A DNA stretch of 64,000 nt from Eustoma russellianum. Lineage: Eukaryota; Streptophyta; Magnoliopsida; Gentianales; Gentianaceae. The position numbers and the translations under genes are program-made. The notes below the pieces were generated by a model. That model was not told the origin of the DNA. It did no database searches and saw nothing but the letters and a program-made list of their open reading frames with translations. Shown in pieces: positions 1-10,540 of this stretch. The stretch lies in assembly GCA_036186865.1 (NCBI GenBank), contig AP025053.1, positions 11,155,878 through 11,219,877 on the forward strand, given 5' to 3'. Every line of letters starts with the position of its first letter. Position 1 is the stretch's first letter.

Positions 1-2548
1 GGGATAATGAATTTCATATGCTTGCCACACAGGATCAGGAACAAGTGATTCACTTGACTCTTTCTTCAGCCACGCAGCAGCATTCTTTTGTTCTCTCTTT
101 AGTTTATGCGAAACATACAGCCACACAGCGTCAGGCCTTATGGCGTGCGCTAGGGGATTTCTCCACGGGGTTACAGTTGCCATGGTTGATTGGTGGAGAT
201 TTTAATACATTCCTCACAATTGAGGATCATAATGGTCGCTCTACACCTTCTTTGTCTGCCTTGCAAAATTTTAATGACTGTATTGAGGCTTGTTCGCTTA
301 TGTCCCCACCATATCACGGCACGCGATACACTTGGACTGAAGGCCGCGGCCTTGGTAGAGTTCGCCGGAGACTAGACTGGACACTTATTAACTCTCTGAT
401 GCATGATATGTTTGACAATTTGAAACTCACTCACTTGCCGCGAGTCACATCGGACCACACTCCTTTATTGATACAGTGTCAGGCAAGTGCCCAACCGTTT
501 CGTCGCACTTTTCGGTTTTTAGACGCATGGCTCCAACATCCGGATTTTCATAATTATGTGCGGCATGCATGGCACTCGTATCCAACAACAGGTGGCATGC
601 GCGGCTTTTATAACAAATTATTTTCTCTAAAGAAAGATATACAACACTGGAATAAGGCTATCTTTGGGAATATTTTCAGCAATTTGAAGGAGGCCAAAAA
701 TACTCTGAATATAGCAGAAAATAACTGGGATGCTAATTCTACGGAGGAAGCGCGAGAGGCCTATTCTCGAGCTAAGGCGAAATACTTGCTTGCCGCAAAA
801 TATGAACTCTTATATTGGAAGCAAAAGGCTCGTGTTAAATGGTTACAAGAAGGGGATGCTAATACCCGTTACTTTCACTCTCTTGTCAAAGGTAAGCGAT
901 CACAGTTGTGTATTCGTCAGCTTCGAGATTCACAGGGAACGTTGTTGACACAACATGAGGATCTTATGAGGGCGGGCAGTAGATTTTTATACAGATTTAT
1001 TTGCCCGAGTGCCGACCAGCAATCATACGGACATATTATCCTATATTCCATGTCTAGTCACTGATGCGGACAATATAATGCTTACCCAGTTGCCATTGGA
1101 ATCAGAGGTCAAAGATGCGGTATGGAGTCTAGATCCGCAAAGTGCGGCAGGGCCCGACGGATTTAATGGCCACTTTTATCGTTCCTGTTGGTCGATAATA
1201 CATTTGGATGTGCTCAAAGCTGTGCAGAAATTTTTCCTTGGGGTTCCACAGCCGACGGTTATGGCTAGTGCATTACTTACTCTCATTCCAAAAGTCCAGT
1301 CGCTCCAGACATTTGGTGATTTTCGCCCAATTTGTCTTACAAACTTCATCAGCAAAGTTTGCACTCGTATTATTGCCACTCGTTTGAATCAGCTGTTGCC
1401 AATGTTAATCTCGCCGGAGCAAACGGGTTTTCTTGCAGGTACGGATATCTCTACTCAAGTGCTTTTAGCTCATGAAATGGTGCATGTGTTGGACAGGGGC
1501 GGGCCTCAGTTATGCCTGAAACTCGATATGATGAAGGCTTTTGATCGTGTTAGCTGGGACTACCTACAACTGCTTCTACGTAAGTTTGGGTTTTCGGAAT
1601 TTTTCATTTGGATTATCATTAATCATCTAGGTGCTACGAGGATGTCAGTATTAGTTAATGGCCAGCCTTCACCATACTTCCGTCCCTTCAAAGGCGTCAA
1701 ACAGGGGGATCCCTTATCACCTTTACTGTTTATATTGTCGTCAGAGGGTTTTTAGTCGAGGGTTGAAGGCTTTGGTTAGCACGGGCAGGATTCAATCCTT
1801 TCGGTTGGGCAGAATTCCTATGGAAATTTCGCATTTAGCTTACGCAGATGATTTGCTTATCTTCCTGCAAGGCACTCAAAGGAATCTTCGCCGCTTTCAT
1901 GCATTTCTCACTACATATGAAACTGCATCAGGACAAAAAGTTAATTTTGGTAAAAGCAGCTTCATTCCATCATCCAATATTACAGCAAGACAATGTCAAC
2001 ATATCAAAGGCATACTAGGTATGCGTCAAACATCTCTGCCTTTCCGATACCTTGGTTCCTATCTTCACAAGGGCATCCCTCGGGCTAGGCACTGTTCCTT
2101 GTTGTTACAGCATGTGGATGCCCGACTACAGGGTTGGCATTCTCGTCTACTATCTTTCGCAGGAAGGCTGGTGCTACTACGCTCCGTCATTGCGGCGCTT
2201 CCGCTACATATTCTGGCAGCAGGCGGCATGCCTAAGTCAGTCATTCGCATGCTCGATAGGAAGATGTCAGCGTTCTTTTGGGGTGATCGGCACCATTGGG
2301 TCGCATGGAACACTATTACTTCTCCAGTTGAAGAAGGGGGATTAGGGCTTCGCAGTCTTGGTGAGCTGCAACAGGCATATGCGTGTCGCATATGGTGGCA
2401 ATATCAGCGCCATGATACATTGTGGAGTAAATATATGCATCTTAAGTATGGACGATGAGGTGACTATACTCCCAGGCTACCAAATTCAGCAGTTTGGAAA
2501 TCTATCTGTCGCATTCATCCCATATGTTTTTCTCACTCAACTGGCCTA
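1..2548 (+). pseudogene. L1-type LINE ORF2 (endonuclease and reverse transcriptase), truncated both ends
   Basis: The translation shows an apurinic-type endonuclease C-terminal half (GGDFN near base 200, SDHTPL near 455), then the plant L1 linker (KQKARVKWLQEGDANTRYFHSL) and a reverse transcriptase with SAAGPDGF, LKLDMMKAFDRVSW, GVKQGDPLSPLLF and the catalytic AYADDLLIF near 1838. After RT comes the plant LINE tail (FRYLGSYLHKG, HHWVAWNTITSPVEEGGLGLRSL). The frame breaks near 975, near 1752 (an extra T after SEGF) and near 2457. The RNase H part is absent because gypsy sequence starts at about 2549. The 5' end lies outside the window. It would nick and reverse-transcribe DNA at the target site, but this copy is dead. 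The LINE at 59987 is a relative. Confidence 0.93.
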
Positions 2549-5456
2549 GCTACCAGGACTTCCCCCTGATCGAGAAATTTCCTTTGAGATAAACCTCATC
2601 CCCAGAGCTGAGCCCATTTCTAAAGCTCCTTACCGCATGGCACCCGCTGAGCTGAAGGAACTAAAAGAGCAATTGCATGAGTTATTGGAAAAGAAGTTGA
2701 TTCGTCCAAGTGTGTCGCCATGGGGTGCCCCAGTTTTATTTGTAAAGAAGAAGGATGGAGGTATGCGGCTGTGTATTGATTATCGGGAACTCAACAAGAT
2801 CACCGTGAAGAATAAGTATCCGTTGCCTCAGATCGACGATCTGTTCGACCAGCTTTGGGTCAGTAATTACCAAGTCTTATTTCAATATAATAATCATGAA
2901 TAATATCTAAATTATCCTAATGCAGGGAGCTCGGGTGTTTAGCAAAGTGGACCTAAGATCTGGATATTTTCAATTGAAGATAAGAGCTGAGGATATTCCT
3001 AAGACAGCATTCAGGACGAGATATGGACATTATGAATTTCTCGTGATGCCTTTTGGACTGACCAACGCCCCTGCAGCGTTTATGGATCTTATGAATCGGG
3101 TGTTTCGGGACCAGTTGGATAAGTATGTGGTCGTCTTTATTGACGATATCCTGATTTATTCGCCTGATGAGGAAACTCATACAGCCCATCTGAGGACAAT
3201 ACTTGGTATTCTAAGAAAGCATCAGCTCTATGCAAAATTCAGTAAATGTGAGTTTTGGTTGCATAGTGTGTCATTTCTGGGCCATATTATTACTGAAAAT
3301 GGGATTTCGGTTGATCCCAGAAAGATTGAGGCAATTACTGAGTGGCCGAGACCGACCAATGTCACTGAAGTAAGGAGTTTTCTCGGACTGGCCAGTTACT
3401 ACCGCAAGTTTGTTGAAGGATTTTCAAGGATAGCTATGCCACTCACTAGATTGACTCAGAAGAAGACAAAATTTGTATGGAATGAGGATTGTGAAAGTAG
3501 CTTTTCTGAGCTGAAGGCAAGGTTGACGTCTGCACCAGTTTTGGCTCAACCCATTTCAGGAGAACAGCTTGTGATCTATAGTGATGCTTCCAAGAATGGA
3601 TTGGGTTGTGTTCTTATGCAGAATGGGCGTGTGATTGCGTATGCGTCTCGCCAGCTTAAGCCGATTGAGCAGAATTATCCAGTACATGACCTTGAGCTTG
3701 CAGCAGTTGTATTTGCTCTGAAGATTTGGCGTCATTATCTGTATGGAGAGAAGTGTGAGATCTTCACGGATCATAAGAGTTTGAAATACCTCTTCACTCA
3801 AAAGGAGCTGAATATGCGCCAAAGGCGATGGCTTGAGTTGATCAAGGATTATGACATCTCTATTCAGTATCATCCAGGTAAGGCTAATAGAGTTGCTGAT
3901 GCTTTGAGTCGTAAGACGAGTCATCCCCGTCAACCACCTCTACAGCGTGATATGGAAGAGTTTGGTCTGGAAGAAGTGAATTCGATTTCCGACGTACTTG
4001 CAAAGTTAGTAGCGGTTCCTTCTTTGATCAATAGGATTAAGGAGACTCAAGTCAAGGATGATGCATTGATGAAAGTTAAGAGCAAGCTGAAGGAGAAGCC
4101 ATCTGACGATTTTGAAGTCTGTAGTGACGGCAGTTTGTGGTTTAGAGGTCGATTGTGTGTGCCTAATGATGATGCGATAAGAAGTGAAGTGCTCCAGGAA
4201 GCCCATAATTCTCGATTGTCTATTCACCCAGGAGTAAATAAGATGTATCATGACTTGAAGCAAAAGTTTTGGTGGCCAGGAATGAAGAATCAGATAGCAG
4301 AGTTTGTTGAGAAATGTTTTGTATGTCAGAAAGTCAAAGCAGAACATCAGAGACCAGCTGGATTACTGCAACCACTTGAGGTGCCTGAGTGGAAGTGGGA
4401 TCACATCGCTATGGATTTTGTGACCGATTTACCTAAGACAAGAAGTGGATATGACACTATTTGGGTTGTTGTGGATCGTCTGACAAAGAGTGCTCACTTC
4501 ATGGCGATGTCGATTAAAGCACCCATGGAAAAGTTGGCTTCTATGTATGTTGATCAGATTGTATGTTTGCATGGAGTTCCTATGAGCATAGTTTGTGACC
4601 GAGACCCCCGCTTCACATCAAGGTTTTGGACGGCATTTCAGAAAGCGATGGGTACGGAAGTTCGCATGAGTTCAGCTTTTCATCCACAGACTGACGGTCA
4701 ATCAGAGAGAACAATTCAAACATTGGAGGACATGTGCGTGCTTGTGTGTTGGACTTTGGAGGTAGCTGGGATAAGAGTTTGAAATTGGTTGAGTTTTCAT
4801 ACAATAACAGCTATCACAGATCTATTGAAATGGCTCCTTATGAAGCTCTTTATGGAAGAAAATGTCGATCGCCATTGTATTGGGATGAGATTGGAGATAA
4901 GATTTTCACAGGACCTGACTTAGTAGAGCAAACCAAGGAAAAGGTTATGATTGTAAGACAAAGATTGAAGGCTGCTCAGGATAGAAGCAAGGCGTGGGCC
5001 GACGTGAGGCGTCGACCACTTGAGTTTCAAGTAGGAGATAAGGTATTCTTGAAAGTATCTCCATCGAAAGGAGTAAAGCGGTTCGGAATTAAAGGGAAAC
5101 TTAGTCCTAGATTCATTGGACCATTTGAGATCTTGGAAAGGATTGGAGAAGTTGCTTATAGACTTGCATTACCACCATCGTTGTCTCAATTACACAATGT
5201 GTTTCATATATCTCAATTGCATAAGTATGTGCATGATTTGAGCCATATTATGGATGAGCAACCTTTGAGGATTGAAGCTGACATATCATATGTTGAAGAA
5301 CCCGAAAAGATAATTGATAGGGAAGTGAAAGCATTGAGAAATAAGTCTATTCCTATGGTCAAGGTGCAATGGAAGAACCATTCAGTTGATGAGGCCACTT
5401 GGGAGTTAGAGGAAGGCATGAAGCAAAAGTACCCCTATCTCTTCGACAGTTCATAA
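2549..5456 (+). pseudogene. gypsy pol: RT, RNase H, integrase, chromodomain (E1)
   Basis: Domains in order: RT (PWGAPVLFVKKKDG, YRELNKIT, FSKVDLRSGYFQ, MPFGLTNAPAAF, catalytic VVFIDDILIYS near 3137); RNase H (IYSDASKNGLG, LELAAVVFALKIWRHYL, FTDHKSLKYLF); integrase with an HHCC finger (HNSRLSIHPG to KCFVCQKVK), catalytic Asp in WDHIAMDFVTDLP and VCDRDPRFTSRFW and Glu in HPQTDGQSERTIQ; then GKLSPRFIGPFEIL and a chromodomain (EPEKIIDREVKALRNKSIP, WKNHSVDEATWELEE) at about 5300-5440. The chromodomain places it in the chromoviruses, where it guides integration to heterochromatin. The frame is broken by an intron-like insert at 2859-2925 and a one-base deletion near 4735 (TLEDM then shift). Confidence 0.92.
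2859..2925 (+). other. Intron-like insert inside RT of E1
   Basis: The conserved RT stretch DQL-QGARVFS is interrupted by 67 bases that start GTCAGT and end CTAATGCAG and contain a stop. Removing them restores frame (DQLW then GARVFS). E3 has the same RT site uninterrupted. The last 45 bases are nearly identical to the sequence just before the same RT codons in E2 (40075-40119). It may be a true intron or intron sequence brought in by recombination. Confidence 0.55.
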
Positions 5457-5478
5457 GTTTCGGGGACGAAACTTTATT

Positions 5479-5492
5479 AAAGGGGGGAAGGA
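5479..5492 (+). promoter_or_regulatory. Polypurine tract of E1
   Basis: AAAGGGGGGAAGGA sits directly before the LTR start TGTTGTACCCC. It primes plus-strand DNA synthesis. The upstream GTTTCGGGGACGAAAC is conserved in E2 and, inverted, in E3. Confidence 0.9.
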
Positions 5493-6430
5493 TGTTGTAC
5501 CCCAATGATCATGTACATGAAAACTATGAATATGAGACGGAATGAAAGCAATGATTTCCTAAGCACATGTTACTTAAGTCCACTCAACTCTTTTTACTTA
5601 AATACTATTGAAGCGGTACATGAAATATAGGGATATATAAACCATACACATCACTAGGTATGTATGTGCGTGTATATGATATATGCGTATGGAATGTATA
5701 ACACATAGTACACCTAGGCGTGTATATATATATATGTATACATACATATGCTAATCTTAGAATTACAATAAAATATAGGAAACAATATAGTATATGAATT
5801 AAAGTTACAAGAAATATCAAATGGCCCAAGAAGCCTAAAAATTTCGGTCTATACATAGAGATGTTCTAGAAATCTCTAGCCAATTTTATTAGTTAAAATA
5901 ATAAGACAAGAAGTTATCATGCAAAGAATAAATAGAAAACAAAATAGACATGCATTTAAGGAACAAGTAAGACAACTCATTAAAGAAGGAAGTAGTGTGG
6001 TTGAGGCCATAAAGACCCCAACCTAAAAATCGGCCATCATGCCTAATTAACCATGGAGGATTTCAAAACCTACCATGGTTACTCTTCCCTTAAACCAAGG
6101 TTAAGATAACCATGATTTGATAAAGTAACTTGGGGTAGCCCAAAAGTAACTATAGTTGAATAAAGTAACCAAGGTTATACTAACTTAACCTTGATTAGCA
6201 CTCAAGAAAACCCTAACCCTCCCTATTCTCCCTCCAAAATCGGCCAAGCCTCCCTCCTCTCCTAGTTTTTTTAAATTTTGCAAGACAACATCTTACAATC
6301 ATCTAGAAAATTCTTCCCAAGCAAGCCAATCAACACTTAGCAAAATTCCCTCCTAATCTCACAAAGATTTCGGCCCTATACTCTTGGAGGATAGGAGTTT
6401 AACTTCAACTTCAAGACTCAAGAAGACATC

Positions 6431-6602
6431 TAGGTAAGTCTCATTCCAAGTTCCCTTAAGTGAATTCTTATTTTGGTAAAGAATGAAGCTAACATGAATC
6501 CTTTCATCAAAACCGTATGCTCAAGGAAAGAAAAGAGAAGGATTTCATCACATCTCACTTCATAACCAAGCAAAGACAAGAGCTTTAGCTTGAAGAGGCA
6601 AG
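6431..6602 (+). other. Candidate splice donors in gypsy LTR (E1)
   Basis: CTAG/GTAAGTC at 6433/6434 matches the plant donor consensus. AG/GCAAGT at 6597/6598 matches the GC-donor consensus. Both recur at the equivalent place in the other gypsy LTRs: the GTAAG donor at 35255 (plus) and at 26832, 49046, 57386 and 59442 (minus), and the GCAAGT motif in each. No transcript evidence is available here. Confidence 0.45.
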
Positions 6603-7973
6603 TATACTTTAACCCCTTACAATATATGTGATTATGTGCATACTTGAATGTCTAGAAGCTTAAGACATGATCTTAGTGAAAATATGCCTAAGTTGTTACC
6701 TTTTCTTATGTTTTGAAAGGTTGGATGATAGACCTCTCTTATGTTGCAATATAAAGCATGTTTAAACTTGAAATGAAAGTTAAAAGTAATGGATTAGGGA
6801 CTGCCCTATGTTTGATATTGAATGCGACATGATTGGTATGAAACCTAGCATTTTTAGTCATTTTAATATGTGAAATTGTTGGACTAGAGGACTGTTTTGT
6901 TTAGAAGGAATGAACAGCCCATATGAACGACTTTTGTATGCTAAAAAGGGACTTGAACTAGTATAGGGAAGCCTTATTATGTCTATTGAATGACCATTAA
7001 CTTGGATTATAGGCTAAAGAACAAAGTTAGGAAGGAAAGGAGACTTCTATGCATGTTGGTTGAAAACAGAGTTCTGGACAGATTTTATGCCAAATTGATG
7101 GACTTAGTTAAGGACCTTCTAAACGTTGGATTGGGCTTATTTTTGGTGTGGTCATATCTTATCATGTCTATTTTATTGTGGAGTTGGAATTTCTGGAAAA
7201 TCATTTGTGGATTGGTCAGAAATGAATTTTTAGTATCAAGGGGTCAAAACAGTTTCTGGTTGTACCACCTTAGGGAGAAAAATTATTTAAGTACCTTAAA
7301 CATCTTGGATTGACCTGAAATTTTTACAAGAAGTACTTAAGACATAGAGCTAAGTATCCATGTAAAGAAATTGATTTTATCTATTGATCTTGGGGGTAAA
7401 CCATTGAGGTAAAGTTGGTGTAACATTCTGGAAAACAGGGCAGATTGACCCTTTGTGCTTGTATGACTTGTATTGTATTTATTTTGACTTGTTTTGGTGA
7501 ATGGGCATTTGGATATTTTTCATGAAAGAAATAGGAAAGATTTCCAGGTGCTAAATGAGCCCCATAATGAGTTTATGGATGGAGACAAGGTAAGGAATGG
7601 AGTTGAGAGTGCAGCAGAATTCCTGTTGTACCCTTGTTGGGAATTATTTTTATTGAGGTACCTACGCTTGTCGGAATCGCATGAAATTTGTACAGAATGC
7701 AGTTAAGATCATGTGGTGCATGTCCATATTTTTAGTTTCTGAAAAATAGGCTCAAAAGGTTGATTTTGAGGCCGGGCAATACAGGACATGCTGCTGGATC
7801 GTTTTTCAGCCCATGAAGAAAGTTGTTCATGATGCTATAAGTGCATTTTACCATGTTGCATCCCATGCACTTGCATTGACATACTCATATGTTCCATGCT
7901 CATGATTTTATTGATGTTTTATATAGAGTTTCTGTTTCGAAAGAATTCCGTCCCTTCTGGCCAGCTTAACCCG

Positions 7974-8173
7974 CTACAGATCCGGGATGAATTGATCTGA
8001 AGAAGTATAAGAACCGATCCAGGCCTGGTATAATAGGTCTGATGAAATATAAGAACCGATCCATGCCCGGTATAATAGGTCTGAAGAGTATAAGAACCGA
8101 GCCAGGTCCGGTATAATAGACCTGAAGGTGATCATGTTATAAGAACCGAGTCATGCCCGGTATAATAGGCTGA
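7974..8173 (+). repeat. Hairpin subrepeat array in E1 LTR
   Basis: Five imperfect units carry TATAAGAACCGA...CCCGGTATAATAGGTCTGA. Stems: CAGATC(7977-7982)/GATCTG(7994-7999); AGGCC(8021)/GGTCT(8036); AGGTC(8104)/GACCT(8119). The loop CGGTATAATA is constant while stem bases change in a paired way. Equivalent arrays occur in every other gypsy LTR of the window that reaches this region. Confidence 0.8.
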
Positions 8174-8518
8174 CACACTCTCTCGTTTTATGATGAGCAT
8201 GATTTAAAAGAAAGAAAGAAAGTTCAAGTATTTTTATGAGCATGTCTAAATGAAAGAAAGAATGTTTTCCGTTGCATTTGCATCGCATTCACATTTTCAT
8301 ACACATTACACATGATACCTATTTGTAGAAGTAAGAGTTGGCTATAGCACGTAGAATCTAACAAAGTGATGACATTTAGATCTTAGCTAAGTGTTGATAT
8401 GACTTTAAGTATGATGTTTCGGAAAGGTATTGGCAGGTATGTTTTAACTTAAGGAATTGGGGTTTGATTCTTGTATGCCGTTTTCTCTTCATTGTACGGT
8501 GTTATTGTATACTTGCTG

Positions 8519-8531
8519 GCGACTTTGTCGC
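8519..8531 (+). other. GYGAC hairpin before LTR acceptor (E1)
   Basis: GCGAC-TTT-GTCGC, inside a block (TATACTTGCTGG...CTCACCC) shared by all the gypsy LTR subfamilies. Other copies read GTGAC/GTCAC or GTGAT/ATCAC, so pairing is kept while bases change. It lies 22 bases before the acceptor-like CAG. Confidence 0.7.
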
Positions 8532-8555
8532 TCACCCATTTATTTTTCCCCCCAG

Positions 8556-8611
8556 AGCCAGGTAATGAAGTCGAGTGGATTGATGATGAGCCAAGGGTGC
8601 CATACCCATAG
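8556..8611 (+). CDS. Conserved LTR mini-exon, peptide ...EWIDDEPRVPYP (E1 LTR)
   Basis: After TTTTTCCCCCCAG, an acceptor-like signal, an open frame reads (E)PGNEVEWIDDEPRVPYP and ends in TAG. The same peptide, with mostly third-position changes and a different stop codon, is present in six other gypsy LTR copies in this window (38063, 24158, 32816, 46611, 55082, 61740). Going upstream, the frame is lost at a pyrimidine tract whose length varies between copies, which suggests the exon starts at the CAG. The first codon is completed by a base from an upstream exon that I could not identify. There is no ATG of its own and no recognised family. It is probably the C-terminal exon of a small LTR-encoded protein. 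Function unknown. Confidence 0.55.
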
Positions 8612-8959
8612 GTTATTGAAGTCGCTGTTAAGAGAATGATGATGGAAGCTGTTGATGAGCCTTTGGGACATTTTGGGACTTAGCTACTTTCGGATTCTTT
8701 TCGGATAATGTTTGTATAATTTCACGGTGTAGTTTGCTATCGGTTCAGTTTGTATAATTTTGCTATGTATTCGCGATTTGACGCTTCCGGATTAATGTTC
8801 AAATTCTGCCGTATTTTTATCTACCTGTTAAGATCGTGACTTTGTAATCCATGTTTATCCATGGGTTTTATGAGTTAAGTATCGACGCTCTGTACTTTTC
8901 CGAAAGGGAAGGTACGGCGGGTGCACCGTACGAGGGGTAGCCGAGTACGGGGCGCTACA

Positions 8960-10286
8960 ACAAGGCTATAATCAAGAAGAAGGAATTGACTACGATGAAA
9001 CATTTGCACCCGTAGCACGTTTAGAAGCTATACGACTATTACTTGCTATTGCTTGCATGAAAGATTTTAAATTATATCAAATGGACGTAAAAAGTGCATT
9101 CCTAAACGGATTTATACAAGAAGAAGTATACGTGAAGCAACCACCCGGTTTTGAAGATTTGAAACATCCTGATCACGTGTACAAACTAAAGAAGGCACTA
9201 TACGGACTAAAGCAAGCACCGAGAGCATGGTATGATCGTTTTGCTACTTTCCTTTTAGAAAATGATTTTAAACGAGGCACTATAGATAGTACACTATTTT
9301 TGAAACAAGATAAATCGGATTTACTTATTATCCAAAAATACGTTGATGACATTATTTTCGGTTCTACCTCACGTAGACTTGTTGAAGATTTTGAAAATTG
9401 CATGAAATCTGAATTTGAAATGTCTATGGTTGGTGAACTTAACTATTTTCTTGGCTTGCAGATTGAGCAAACGAGTAAAGGGATTCACATAAGTCAAGCA
9501 AAATATGTCAATGACATGATTAAAAAGTTTAACTTTGAAAATTTGAAACCATCCCCCACCCCTATGAGTGTCACTACTAAATTGGACAAAGATGAACATG
9601 GTAAAGACTTTGATAATGGCTTGTATCGATCTATGATAGGTTCTTTGCTATATTTAACTGCTAGTAGGCGTGATATCATGTTTAGTGTATGCATGTGCGC
9701 ACGATATCAGAGTCAACCTAAGGTGTCTCACTTTAATGCGGTAAAAAGAATCCGTTATATTAAGCACACGCCCACCTTAGGAATTTGGTACGATAAGGAT
9801 TCCACATTTAACTTACATGCTTATACTGATGCAGATTATGGTGGCTGCAAAATAGATAGAAAAAGAACGAGTGGGACTTGCCAATTTATAGGAAACTCAC
9901 TCATTTCATGGTTTTCCAAAAAGCAAGCAAGCGTTGCTTTGTCCACTACTGAGGCTGAGTACATGGCACTTAGCCTTTGTTGCACACAGTTGTTGTGGAT
10001 AGAACAACAACTTTCGGACTTTGAAATTACCGTGAATAGAATTCCTATATATTGTGATAGTATGAGTGCCATTAATCTGTCTAAGAACCCTGTGTTACAC
10101 TCTAAGGCTAAGCATATAGAAGTACGCTATCACTTTCTTCGTGATCATGTAAACAATGGTGATATCGTCATAGAACACATACGCACAGAAGCACAAGTAG
10201 CGGATATTTTTACAAAAGCCTTAAATCAAGCCACATTTGAATCTCTTCGCTCTAAATTAGGCATGATTTCGGTTGATATGATTTGA
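8960..10286 (+). pseudogene. Sirevirus-like copia pol tail: RT and RNase H
   Basis: The fragment begins inside RT (QGYNQEEGIDYDETFAPVARL) directly at the end of the E1 LTR. It continues through QMDVKSAFLNG, KALYGLKQAPRAWYDR, catalytic YVDDIIFGST near 9340 and YFLGLQIEQ, then RNase H (AYTDADYGGCKIDRKRTSG, TTEAEYMALS, IYCDSMSAINLSKNP, KHIEVRYHFLRDHV) to the stop after LGMISVDMI. From 9057 the frame is open to the natural stop. Gag, protease and integrase are absent. The sequence style and the multiple polypurine tracts downstream fit the Sirevirus (SIRE/Maximus) lineage. Confidence 0.92.
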
Positions 10287-10339
10287 TTTGACGTGATTTT
10301 CTTTCTTTATTTACAGGAATCTTTTGATTTACTTTCGAA

Positions 10340-10540
10340 AATAAAGGGGGAGAGAAAGCATGATTTAAGGGGGAGAGACACACTAATTGAGACACTAATT
10401 GATACTGATTGCACAAATCAAGGGGGAGCCGGATTTGCAATTTGAAATTTAAATTTCAAATTTGTGCATGTTTGAAGGGGGAGCGATGGCATTTAAATCA
10501 TGTGCATAAGTTAATTTGAAAATCATCAAAAGGGGGAGAT
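10340..10540 (+). promoter_or_regulatory. Multiple polypurine tracts before Sirevirus 3' LTR
   Basis: Five A(A/G)GGGGGAG motifs lie near 10343, 10366, 10420, 10476 and 10529, the last directly before the LTR. Repeated PPT-like motifs are a described hallmark of Sireviruses. Two other copies (15965, 45120) keep the same number and order. Confidence 0.88.

Larger units (their letters stand above)
2549..8959 (+). mobile_element. Ty3/gypsy Tekay-like chromovirus E1, 5'-truncated
   Basis: It begins abruptly at the protease-RT connection (LPGLPPDREI) against LINE sequence, continues through RT, RNase H, integrase and chromodomain, then a polypurine tract and a complete 3' LTR. The 5' LTR, gag and protease are missing. 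The right edge abuts Sirevirus pol with no visible target duplication. Both borders are therefore recombination or assembly joins rather than clean insertion ends. The sequence is very close to E2 at 34227-43976. Confidence 0.93.
5493..8959 (+). repeat. 3' LTR of E1 (3467 bp)
   Basis: It runs from TGTTGTACCCC to GCGCTACA (TG...CA ends) and matches the E2 5' LTR, but carries only one copy of the 693-bp segment that is doubled there. From left to right it holds a TA-rich promoter-like zone, a CT-rich leader (about 6200-6430), a strong donor-like AG/GTAAGT at 6433, a low-complexity middle, the hairpin subrepeat array (7974-8173), the GYGAC hairpin (8519-8531) and the conserved mini-exon (8556-8611). 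At nearly 3.5 kb it is a very long LTR, which is common in Tekay elements. Confidence 0.93.

Noticed and set aside
6205..6235. Telomere-like CCCTAACCCT (also near 35035, 43490)
   Set aside because: Only about one and a half units in each LTR copy; part of the CT-rich leader, not an interstitial telomere.
6990..7313. 107-residue open frame in E1 LTR
   Set aside because: The E2 copy has an in-frame TAG and the hydrophobic translation has no motif; chance ORF in AT-rich LTR.
7494..7706. 70-residue open frame repeated at 36317-36529
   Set aside because: Both copies are in near-identical LTRs of one subfamily, the more diverged LTRs do not keep it, and changes are not biased to third positions.
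8025..8036. TATAATA as bacterial -10 promoters in the subrepeats
   Set aside because: Plant retrotransposon context; the motif is the loop of conserved hairpins.
8511..8555. Coding continuation upstream of the mini-exon (VYLLVTLSLT-like)
   Set aside because: Open in E1 and E3, but tract length differs by non-multiples of three in E2, C, D and G, so the frame is not conserved.
8457..8639. 60-residue open frame overlapping the LTR mini-exon
   Set aside because: It uses another frame and is not kept in the other LTR copies; only the EWIDDEPRVPYP frame is conserved.
10286..10540. Envelope-like gene after Sirevirus pol
   Set aside because: Only PPT repeats lie between the pol stop and the LTR; no open frame of useful length.
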